Assembly: GCA_963989245.1 (NCBI GenBank)
Contig: OZ022346.1
Span: 49,446,443 to 49,510,442 of the forward strand
Reading direction: 5' to 3'
Origin: Nansenia antarctica
Taxonomy: Eukaryota > Chordata > Actinopteri > Argentiniformes > Microstomatidae
DNA: 64,000 bases
Shown: positions 55,133 through 64,000 of the stretch, piece by piece
Layout of the letters: each line of letters begins with the position of its first letter
Position numbering within the stretch: position 1 is the stretch's first letter
Notes under the pieces: generated by a model
Database searches by the model: none
Told to the model about the DNA's origin: nothing
Seen by the model: the letters and a program-made list of their open reading frames with translations, nothing else
Translations under genes and position numbers: made by a program

Positions 55133-55954
55133 GTATTTTTTCTCTCAGGTATATGTTTCTTTACAGCTGTTAAACTACTACTAACTTGTAACTATTCTTC
55201 TACTAACAAGCTCAGTGTTGTCAGTGAGACAGTCTCACGCACTGACTGACATTCCTCCGCCGTAGAGCAGAAGTCTACGACGCTACACTGTAACCATGGC
55301 AACTAAATGTATTTAATCTGCGCTCGCCCTGTTTTTTGGGGGGGATTCCTATGGCAGTTTTTCTTTTTCAATGTATAAAGACATTTGATTTGATTTGATC
55401 TGATCTTTATTTATCTCGAACATTTCAACCATAAAACACACACATTTGTAATAACAAAAGATAACAAAAAACTAAATTTAAATAACTAAATTTTGACAAA
55501 AATGGAGATAGAACCTTATAATCAAACTCATTCAACTCCCACTCGCCTCTTCACCCCACCCACATCCCCCTCTACACCCCACCCACATCCCTCTCTACAC
55601 CCCACCCACATCCCTCTCTACACCCCACCCACATCCCTCTCTACACCCCACAACAGCTCTACATACATACAGCAGCTCTACATACATACAGCAGCTCTAC
55701 ATACATATATAATCTAGTTAGTTTACTATACTGTAAATATATAGATATCGATATAGATATATAGATAGATATAGATAAATATATAAAAGACAACAAAAAA
55801 AATTTATTCTCAAAGATTACAATCAAAGGGAAAATCCATGGTCCCAAAATAATGCCCTTTATCACTCTATATAATAATATAATATATATGAATATATAAC
55901 AATAATAATAATAATAATAATAATATATAATATACACTACTCCTCTCCTCGATC
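55133..55954. other. FBXO47 3' flank with simple repeats
   Basis: Contains a piece of the GATAGAACCTTAT MITE (about 55486-55515), CACCCCACCCACATCCCTCT repeats (55550-55650), CAGCTCTACATACATA repeats (55655-55705) and AT-rich (TAA)n near 55905-55925. Nothing coding was recognised. Confidence 0.6.
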
Positions 55955-58198
55955 TCACTGTTTTGTGAGGAACATGTAGAGAATCACAGTGTGGAAGTGA
56001 GCACTGGCGTCGAGGAGGCTGCAGAGGCTCTGGAAGATCTCCAAGTAGTCTTCTTGATCGTTATCTGTGACAAGATCATTGACAGTTAGAAATCCGCATA
56101 TGTCTACTTATTTTAACTGTTTTTCTATTAATGTGTTCCCAAATAATATGCCCTTAACTTTAAGATTATTTTAGTGCTACAAAGCTTGAAGGAATCTGGA
56201 CCCTGATCTGATACGATAGTCTTAGTGCCTATAACAACTCACCAGCCAGCATAATCTCTGACATCTCCATGGCAACCTCTGAGAACATGTTTTCCACGGC
56301 CTCGATGAAGGACAACTTGTCATCAGAGGAGAACACCTCACACACCTGCTGCACCATCTTGACGGACCAGTTCATGGACTCCCCGTCCTTCTCACACACC
56401 TGAGAGGGGGAACCAGAAATGTCAGTAGCTCAGGCCGGTTCAGGCAGTACCTTCTGTTAAGTGGGCACAAAATGGGGGAAATGTGTCTCTTAGGTTAAAA
56501 GATACCGGAACCCTAGAGCAGATAATAAAGTTATTTAGCAGCAGTGACTGACCAGTACGAGGTACACAATGAGTCGTGAGATCTCAAACAGGCGTCCATT
56601 GAGGGCCTTGCTGGCCAGCACGCTGCAGCACACGCTGTCCCCACACAGGAACAACAGACGAGCCACATTCTCCATGTGCCATGCCTGGGGGAGGACTGGA
56701 GGCCAACAGAACCAGCACAAAACAAAACAACTGTCATTCATACACACAGCATTCACACTTTACATTAACATTTTTGACATTTAGCAGACGCCTTTATCCA
56801 AAGCGACTTACAAGCGAAGTACATTTATCGCATGCCCGGTACACACATAAAGATAATCTGGGCGATTTTGGCCCAATTTCCCCCCTTCCGACCAAGGACA
56901 GCAAACCCCTGATTATCGGATGGCTCTAAAGATTATCCTACAAGATTATTCTGTGGTGTGAGGTGTGTTAAGAGTCAATTTCTCCCGACCATCTGCTCGG
57001 AAAATGGTCGGGGCCGACGATCGTAAATATTAAACGTGTTCAATATTTAAGATCAAAAGTCTTATTGTCTGTGGTCAAAACTGACAACTCCCAAGTCCGA
57101 TTGTGACGTGGAATGGAATGTAGCCACTCAAGAAGCCAGCTGACTGACGCGTCTTCTTCTTTTCGTTCTTCTGCACTTTATTTTCCCTGTAGCACATGGC
57201 TGCCTCTACAGGTCAGTCAGGGTACTACTACCCTGTTCACGCGAGACTCCAGACTGTCGGAGGACAGATCTTTATGCATGTGGTTGTATATTGGAGCACA
57301 CCACACACAATACGATCAAGACTGTTCAATCCATGATTTTTTTATCTTCATGTGTGGGGTCCTTCTCAGATAATCAGAAAATCCTATGTGTACCAGGCTT
57401 AAGGTAAGTGAATCATCTATACATCAGTCATCATCGCACCATTTGCTTAGTGAAATCTATAATCCTATGGTAATGGTACATACTGTACGTGTGGACTGAC
57501 CAGACATACAGTATATACAGTATACAGACAAAAGAGTGTAAAAGGTTTGTCTACCATTCCTGGGTGTGTAAAATATAATCATTAAAAGTTGCCAAGTCCT
57601 CTGGACTACTGCAGTTACCTTTGAGCTCCTCCAGGATGGCCATTATGGTGTCGGTGGTCCAATCTTTGGCTTCCGGGTCGCTGTGTAGCAGGTTGAGAGC
57701 CTTGGCCAGGTCCCGCTGGGCCACCCCAGCACGCAGCTGCTCCTGCCAGCCTAGCGAACCTGGAAAGAACATTCCCTTACACTACACATACACTTTGCCT
57801 TGCAACTCTGGCCAACCAAAAAACAAGCCTTTCATTTGTTATTATTAACATTAGAATTTCACCATGTAATTACTAACAAGTGATTTATATACTGTACAAA
57901 AGTGCAACCAGTTTTTTTAAGGTAGAAACCGAGAAGGCCCATGTTGTCCCTCTCACCGTCTGGTAGCAGTGGTCCGTAGAGGATGAACAGCAGCCGGGCT
58001 TGGCTGACAATGGGCCAGGGTTTCAGGATGCGGGTCAGCCAGAACAGAGTGTCCTTGGGGTTCTTCCAGGGGTCCAACAGAACCTGTCTGCAGAACAGAC
58101 GGATCTGTTGCTCCAACAGCTGACATGAACCTGAGGGAGAAAAAAGACATACGGATCACTCACGTCTCTCACACTCTTTCAATTAGCCTTTCTGTTTG

Positions 58199-58286
<88 letters not shown>

Positions 58287-59605
58287 AGGGACAGACACTC
58301 ACCTGGCTTTCCTGTGACCACTGACATGATTTTCTGGGGTAGATTTGTGAAGTCGCACAGGAAGTTGAAAACTCTGTGACACTCCAGCTCATCCCAGCCG
58401 GCTATCAATGTCTGTCAGTCAAACATTAACCATCTCAATACAGGATTCAGCCTTTGATATTAAATTGTCTGATGTTCTTTGTAACTAGGCTCTCACCTGT
58501 AGAAACGCTCCATAGCTGGAGAAGCCTTGGCATTGCACTGATGGAATGCACTCTTCCATCATGAAGCAAGGAACCTGAGTGGGAGGTAACAACTGTGTTA
58601 GTCTAAGTAAGGTTAACTAGAAAATAACAATCTATTCAATGTTGTCAACTGTTTGGTTTGTTTAGAAATGTGAGAATGTTTGTAGAGCACACACAGCTAA
58701 ACATTGCCTCATCTGTCCTCCCTCACCTCTCTGTCTTACCTGTGAAAACTTGCTATATATGAACGTTAGCCTATCCTTTGTTGGCAGCAAGAGGGTACAT
58801 CTCTTGAACAATAAACCTAAAACAATAAGCAAAAACAACAAGAATGTAACATAGTGACTATATTTGCCAACCAGGACCACTTGCTTTCCTCATCGGACCC
58901 CCTATGAAAGGAGATAGAAATAATACTTTGGTCTATCTACCTGATAAAGAATTACAGCAGAAATAATGTGGCTCTGAATATTAGTTTATTATAAACATGT
59001 GTGTTCTTGGCCAACCAACTAAGTAAAATAAAGGTAAATTAATCAAATAAAGCTGTTGAGGAGCCTCTCACCCAGCGATGTGTAGTGTTCTAGTGAGGAC
59101 ACCTCGGTGGAGAGATGACACCCCTGTACGATGGTCCTCTTCCTCCAGGTCTGAGTGGAGACATAGCCCATGATGTAGCGACTGATGGCCTTGGACACCA
59201 TGCTCAACACACTGATCTGCAACACTTTACCACAACAAACAATGAGGCAGGGAGAAACATCTCATTAATTCAGATGCACGTCATTGGAGCTATACATATT
59301 TAAGACCATTTAGTACCCTGCCCCTGGTAACGGCTTCAATCAGAATAGTTCAGCCTCATAGATATGTCTCATCTAAATAATCATAATTCACCCATCCTGA
59401 AAAATGTCCAAAGCAAACAGAACCCACCAGAGAGTCTGTCCAGGATCATGTCAAAGACCTCGGGGGCCAGCCGCTCAAAGAAACAGTCGCTGGCCCGAAC
59501 CTGACGACACTGACTGCGGGTCATGATGGTCCTGACAGGATACGGCCGGCGTCTGCGGTGATACTTGTTGTGGGTCACCGTGAATTTCCTTGTCACTTTC
59601 GCCAT
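55955..59605 (-). CDS. fbxo47: FBXO47 (F-box only protein 47), complete, ten exons
   Basis: An F-box protein, expected to act as an SCF ubiquitin-ligase adaptor; in vertebrates it is linked to meiosis. Coding exons (minus strand): 59605-59428, 59224-59072, 58816-58740, 58574-58497, 58411-58303, 58130-57957, 57759-57619, 56695-56553, 56399-56243 and 56064-55955. They sum to 1320 bp (439 codons plus stop), close to the human protein length. All donors are GT, all acceptors AG, and every phase fits. The F-box is split between exons 1 and 2 (LAPEVFDMILDRLS, then ISVLSMVSKAISRYI). Other conserved stretches are LLFKRCTLLLPTKDRL, AGWDELECHRVFNFLC, FWLTRILKPWPIVSQARLLF and VLASKALNGRLFEISRLIVY. No defect was seen. 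CLSTN3 is upstream on the same strand. Confidence 0.95.
56778..56816 (-). repeat. Teleost repeat tail motif
   Basis: TTTAGCAGACGCCTTTATCC followed by AAAGCGACTTAC, in an FBXO47 intron. Same family as 33569-33607 and 61935-61975. Confidence 0.8.
58199..58283. repeat. (TC)n microsatellite in an FBXO47 intron
   Basis: About 42 TC units with one TTT interruption. It lies just upstream of the exon 58303-58411 donor side. Confidence 0.95.
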
Positions 59606-59642
59606 AATAACTGGAATACTGTCAAGCCTTTATTGTCCCGCA

Positions 59643-59882
59643 AATAATCTAGAAGCGAAAGGAAATAGCTAGTTAGTTAAACTTGGTGGTTAGCCACAAA
59701 CTGAATAGTTGCTGGCTAGGATAGCTGCATGAACTTACCTAGCTGAGGAGAATGGCACTTGTCAATAAACCTTTGAAATTGTTGCCTTACTGAGCTTTAA
59801 ATGCTCCTTCACAAGCTGTTATGTGTTCTGGTAAATATTGACACCACTGACATGAGACAATATAATATATAAACTATAATAT
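59643..59882. repeat. Dispersed duplicate, copy B, upstream of FBXO47
   Basis: Starts 38 bp upstream of the FBXO47 start codon and matches 47481-47706 at about 95%. It may be part of the FBXO47 5' UTR or first intron, or a transposon piece that inserted there. Confidence 0.9.
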
Positions 59883-59912
59883 ATCTAAACTAAAGTCACA
59901 AACAGTTTTACC

Positions 59913-59990
59913 TCAGCCAGCGAGCCGCTATTGCGCTTGTGTGCTGCACAGTTCCTGCTCCCTCGCGAGGACACTCGCTGAACAACAAGG
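59913..59990 (-). promoter_or_regulatory. Candidate FBXO47 promoter / non-coding first exon
   Basis: A CG-containing stretch (TCGCGAGG, GCGAGCC) read on the minus strand ends CGGCTCGCTGAG followed by GTAAAA, a possible donor. TCTCGCGAGA-like elements mark some TATA-less promoters. No transcript evidence. Confidence 0.35.
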
Positions 59991-60127
59991 GGTGCGTTCG
60001 TAAATACGCTCTGGAAATCTGATCAGCACTCATGGAATGCCTGTTGTCCAATCAAATTACTTGGTCCGTTTATGACGTTGAACCCAGTGTGCGTTCCGGC
60101 GCTCTCAGAGCAAATGTACGAACGCAC
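59991..60127. mobile_element. hAT-type MITE, second copy
   Basis: The inverted ends GGTGCGTTCGTAAATACGCT and AATGTACGAACGCACC enclose the same interior as 9207-9342 in reverse (for example AATCAAATTACTTGGTCCG). The flanks share only CAAGG, so the target duplication has decayed or is imprecise. Confidence 0.8.
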
Positions 60128-61032
60128 CCAAGGAGCGCTACAGCGAAATACGATCAGCTCGCGCCGCATCATCTGTCGCAAAAAGTAAACATTACTACTA
60201 ATAATAATAATATTCGACTCTTTATTTGCTGTTGAATCTCATTCACAACTGAAGTCATTTCGTCAACTTCTGACAATAGTTTAATGTAAATTAATGCTGT
60301 AGCCTTAAGGTGAGAGAGTGTGACTTGTATGAAATAATATAGATGTCGATCTATTCTAGGTCCTAGTGTCCCACAGGTTACATCTGTAAATATGACATTG
60401 GCATATTAATAACGCACCAGTCGAAAACAAAACAAAGATTTCTTTAGTGCCATTTGAATTATGCCATATATCTTTTAAATCAACCGGACATCATCTCCAG
60501 GCATAACAATAAGCGAGTGATAAATAAAATATATTCCATTGCAACAAATCAACAATTATGTCAGGTATTAAAATACTGCAAATCAATGCAATAAATATTA
60601 TTGACTATCTTCAATTTTCATGGCATTTAATTATTTGATCTCACAGAAGGTACACAGATACCAAGGATAGTAGTTCCCTAAACCATCTTCAACGACCTAT
60701 GGGAGAGGAACCACAAAGGAGCACAAAGATCACAGCTCCTCCAGAGATTTTAGGACCCTGAAATAGTAGGTGGAAAAACAGATGTTCGACAAGCAAATTT
60801 CAGTAGTATTTTTTCATATTATTTCCTATTTTTCACAGTCTCAGTATAAAACAGTAGGTACTTTAGGTAAGATGTAAGCTTTTGGACTGGGACTTAAGAC
60901 CAAAGATCACTGGGTACTATGACTGTGTTGGAGTTCCACAGGGTTAAGCAATTAACACCAGATGCTTCAAAAAACAATGGTACAGAGTCTTTTAGACGGA
61001 GCTACAGGCTGGATCATGACTAGTACAGTATA
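60128..61032. other. FBXO47-CLSTN3 intergenic region
   Basis: AT-rich DNA between the FBXO47 5' end and the CLSTN3 stop codon. Nothing coding recognised. It presumably contains the CLSTN3 3' UTR toward its right end. Confidence 0.4.
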
Positions 61033-61042
61033 TATGTGTGTG

Positions 61043-61137
<95 letters not shown>

Positions 61138-61147
61138 ATGTGTGTGT
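61033..61147. repeat. (TG)n microsatellite
   Basis: TG dinucleotides with a few CG interruptions, probably within the CLSTN3 3' UTR or flank. Confidence 0.95.
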
Positions 61148-61311
61148 TTCTGAAATATCACTTCACATAGCATTATCGCATAACCATTTTTCACCAGTAG
61201 GGGGAGACGTTACCTAACTGTTAGAGCCACAATTGTATTTTCTATCCGATCGATTGATTTCCTGGTTATGTGTGCGCATGTGTCAGCATGTGTGTGTGTA
61301 TGTGTATGTAT

Positions 61312-61633
61312 TCAGTAGGATAATCTAGAGTTGGCCCAATCGAGCTGACCCCTCTTGCTCCCCTGTTGCACCCTGGGAACTCTGGCCTCCTCCTCTTCCT
61401 CTTCCTCACTGTCGCCCGACTCTGCGCTGGTGATGTCGTCTTCGTCCTCCTCTTCGTCTTCCTCCTCCTCTTCCTCACTGGCCTCTTCCTCAGAGGCTTG
61501 GGGCTCCTTAAAGTTCTGAATCGGAAAGACGAGAGGTGTCTTACTACAGAGGAGTACAACCTAACAGTGTTCCACATCTCCAATCCTGTATCCTCTCTCT
61601 CTTTTACTTCCACCGCACTCTCTCTCTCTCTCA

Positions 61634-61666
<33 letters not shown>

Positions 61667-61682
61667 TCTCTCTCTCTCTCAA

Positions 61683-61720
<38 letters not shown>

Positions 61721-62482
61721 CCTTCCCTAATCTGTCCGTCTCTCTCAATTCCATCCAATGAATCAAAATCTAACTCCTCAGTCCCTCTTACTTTCTCCCC
61801 TAATAGTCAACACTGTTCTCTATCCAGACACTCTATCTATCCAGACCCTGGTCCTACAGTATCTCTTCGATACCTCCTACCCTCTCATACATACTGTACT
61901 TCTCGCTCTAACCATTTACATTTACATTTACATTTTTGGCGTTTAGCAGACGCCTTATTCCAAAGCGACTTACAATCAAAACATTTGAATACTAAGCAAG
62001 TGAATCATCAATCCACCATTCGTAGCAGGAAGAGTAATCCAGCTCAGGCCCGGGGCCATTGATAGAAGGAAAAATCTTCTTCTATCACCTTCTTCTAAAC
62101 ATTATATTTTTTTTGACACTGGAGAAACAGAGAAACAGTACAAGGGGGGCAATATACGTTTTTAGGGACACAGTAGAGGGGAAAGCGGGTTTCTTTAGGA
62201 GACGCAGTGCTGAGGGGCAGAAGATGTCTCAGGAGGAGCAGTTAAGGTGTAACCTGGTGTTAATTGCTATCCCACCCCTCCTGTCGCTCTCTCTGACCTC
62301 CATAGGATTGACTGTGATGGTGAGAGCCGAGTCGTCCCAGTCCAGCTCTCTCTCCTTGGCCGTGTCGGAGCTCTTGCCTTCCTGTTGGTGGGTCAGGTGG
62401 ATGCAGTAGATGCCTAGCACCACCACCACCACTAGGGCGGCGATACAGATCACTATCACCACTGTGGCAGCACTGGGGACGC
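61312..62482 (-). CDS. clstn3: Calsyntenin-3, last two coding exons
   Basis: Calsyntenins are type I membrane proteins of the synapse with extracellular cadherin repeats; calsyntenin-3 promotes synapse formation. The exon 62482-62298 (185 bp) encodes the end of the ectodomain, a transmembrane helix (VVIVICIAALVVVVVLGIY) and the first kinesin-light-chain-binding WD motif (ELDWDDSALTITVNPME). The exon 61515-61312 (204 bp) encodes an acidic tail rich in Glu, then QLDWANSRLSY and TGA. The acidic stretch and the final L-x-W motif are typical of calsyntenins; the order and sequence fit CLSTN3 best. Junctions are AG/GT, phase 0 between the two. Earlier exons were not found in the remaining 1.5 kb and lie outside the window. 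Confidence 0.9.
61618..61722. repeat. (TC)n microsatellite in the last CLSTN3 intron
   Basis: TC runs interrupted by CACTC and AATCAC, about 100 bp upstream of the last exon acceptor. Confidence 0.95.
61918..61977 (-). repeat. Teleost repeat tail motif
   Basis: (CATTTA)n followed by GTTTAGCAGACGCCTTATTC and CAAAGCGACTTAC, in the last CLSTN3 intron. Same family as 56778-56816. Confidence 0.8.
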
Positions 62483-62578
62483 CTGGGGAGAGAGGAAGAG
62501 GAGCAGGAACAGTTAGACCGAGGCACTCACAGGCACGCGGGTACGCATGCAGGCACGCACATATACATGCGCAAGCAC

Positions 62579-62579
62579 G

Positions 62580-62619
<40 letters not shown>
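62579..62619. repeat. (CA)n microsatellite
   Basis: About 20 CA units in CLSTN3 intronic DNA. Confidence 0.95.
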
Positions 62620-62623
<4 letters not shown>

Positions 62624-63249
62624 GGCAGGCTGTGCCCTCTTGCAATATCATCAAACACATTGCACTTGCTGTATCCGGCAGACAATGTATGTGTGCGTGT
62701 TCTATTAGTGTGTGAATGCATTTACAGAGGGCCCTCTTTTCATGAATAATTCAATTCAATCTGTTCTTTACGTCTGTGAAGGAAAGACATCTTCAGACCG
62801 AATCCTTGTTGTCCAATGCCATTCATTCTATTCTAATGCCATTCTCTAGGGAGTCCACCCACTGGTCGTAGAACGTGCGAAAACGGGGTTTTGCCAGGGT
62901 TGCGCTACTTAATCACCATTAAAAATACATTTTTGGAAGATATTGTCTTACATGTGTCAACATACATGTCCATATGTATTATAGTTTTAGCTCTGTGTAC
63001 TTGTTTTCGATGTACTTATTGTTTTAAGAATGTAATTTCAATGTTACCGTTGCTACTCACTAGCACTTTCAGCGGCGCCGTTCTAATCCCTATCTCCAGT
63101 GATTTTCGGCTATTTACAAGCTCTCTTTCTTGCCATTTCCACGGCTCTGACCAATAGTAATCCTTTTACTGCGCCCCGGGCCGATGTAAAAGTTGGATGG
63201 GGGGCGCATTATAAATAAAATTAACCTTAACATTAACATTAACATTAAT
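62620..63249. other. CLSTN3 intron, no exon recognised
   Basis: No upstream CLSTN3 exon was seen here on the minus strand. AT-rich, with (AACATT)n at 63224-63248. Confidence 0.4.
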
Positions 63250-63448
63250 GGACGTGTCACCTGTATCTAAGGCATCTTAACTTCCTATTGGTCTACCCGC
63301 AAGTCTCCACTCATTGGACGTGTCACCTGTATCTAAGGCATCTTGACTTCCTATTGGTCTACCCGCAAGTCTCCACTCATTGGACGTGTCATCTGTATCT
63401 AAGGCATCTTGACTTCCTATTGGTCTACCTGCAAGTCTCCACTCATTG
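63250..63448. repeat. 66-bp tandem repeat, three copies
   Basis: GGACGTGTCACCTGTATCTA begins each unit (63250, 63316, 63382). The copies differ at a few positions. The unit is a multiple of three, so one plus-strand frame stays open through it, but there is no sign it is translated. Confidence 0.93.
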
Positions 63449-63820
63449 GAGGATTTTTTTCCTGTGGTAAATGTAAGGAGACACTTGACAGAGCTTCATC
63501 ATTATTGACATCTGATCGTCTTCGCGGTAGGTTTTCTGTTCAATTCAACTTGTTTTCTATCTAAAAATATAATAGCTACATGTTTGTCTTGTATCCAGCG
63601 GCTTTTGATTAGAAATATAGTCTGATTCTCTAACAATCTTACCGAATTATTATATATATTTTTTGTTGTTGTCATCCTTACATTTCTCAAAAACTACGAA
63701 CTGGCTAGCTAGAGTTGACTAGTAACTTTGACAGTCATGTGGATGTTGAGCTCTGTTTCAATGTTGGGTGAATTGATTTGGAACGGTGAAGAGGTTATTA
63801 GTTATTACTGGCATTATACC

Positions 63821-63852
63821 GGCGCTCTCAGAGCGAATTTACGAACGCAGCT
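63821..63852. mobile_element. Half-MITE of the GTGCGTTCGTAAA family
   Basis: CGGCGCTCTCAGAGCGAATT then TACGAACGCAG matches one end of the MITEs at 9207 and 59991. The opposite end is absent. Confidence 0.7.
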
Positions 63853-64000
63853 GTGATATTCTGACGTGTAGCAAGAATATATACTGTATATGAATGATGA
63901 GCCACACACTGGATATCAACTTGACTCTTTAGTTATTAGACGTGCTCGCATTACAGCATAATATGCATTGACTACCTCTAGACCGAGTCTTGACTGTGTA

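Noticed and set aside
61366..61761. Hydrophobic plus-strand frame
   Set aside because: Antisense of the acidic CLSTN3 tail plus a TC microsatellite.

Overview
The window is chromosomal DNA from a ray-finned (teleost) fish. It holds intron-split vertebrate genes with GT/AG junctions, an activation-induced deaminase with the elongated cytidine-deaminase motif seen in bony fish, many CA/TC microsatellites, and a mixed load of hAT, LINE, Ty3/Gypsy and BEL/Pao elements. No prokaryotic features were seen. All exon calls were made by reading splice junctions and reading-frame phase by eye.

Left part (1-12661): two minus-strand genes in tandem. NECAP1 contributes its first coding exon at 2659-2756. 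AICDA (AID) contributes coding exons 2-5 between 12661 and 8077. A complete Ty3/Gypsy retrotransposon (3193-7972) sits between them. Its two 192-bp LTRs read as identical, it has a 5-bp target duplication, and gag and pol are open. It begins 104 bp past the AICDA stop codon. AICDA introns hold a MITE and hAT-like DNA.

Middle (12690-55135): a mosaic with little ordinary gene content. A degraded LINE abuts an 11.1-kb array of a 33-bp satellite (336 monomer steps, no net length change). Then come fragments of unrelated genes embedded in transposons: four plus-strand exons of a stabilin FAS1 region; a minus-strand OPA3 first exon fused in frame to an internally deleted LINE ORF; two plus-strand NCAPD3 exons; and plus-strand SMAD2 coding exons 3-8. 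SMAD2 exon 8 is cut by a LINE whose two halves lie in opposite orientations. Further hAT elements (three with recognisable 8-bp target duplications) and a second young LTR element (51553-54439, two 570-bp LTRs that read as identical, 5-bp duplication) follow.

Right part (54632-64000): a 21-bp minisatellite; a complete ten-exon FBXO47 on the minus strand (439 codons, every junction in phase); and the last two coding exons of calsyntenin-3 on the minus strand, followed by repeat-rich DNA to the window end.

AICDA, NECAP1, FBXO47 and CLSTN3 look functional where visible. The stabilin, OPA3, NCAPD3 and SMAD2 pieces look like fragments. Either this is a region of repeated insertion and segmental duplication, or contigs were misjoined around the satellite. 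AICDA coding exon 1 was not found and may have been separated from exon 2 by this block.
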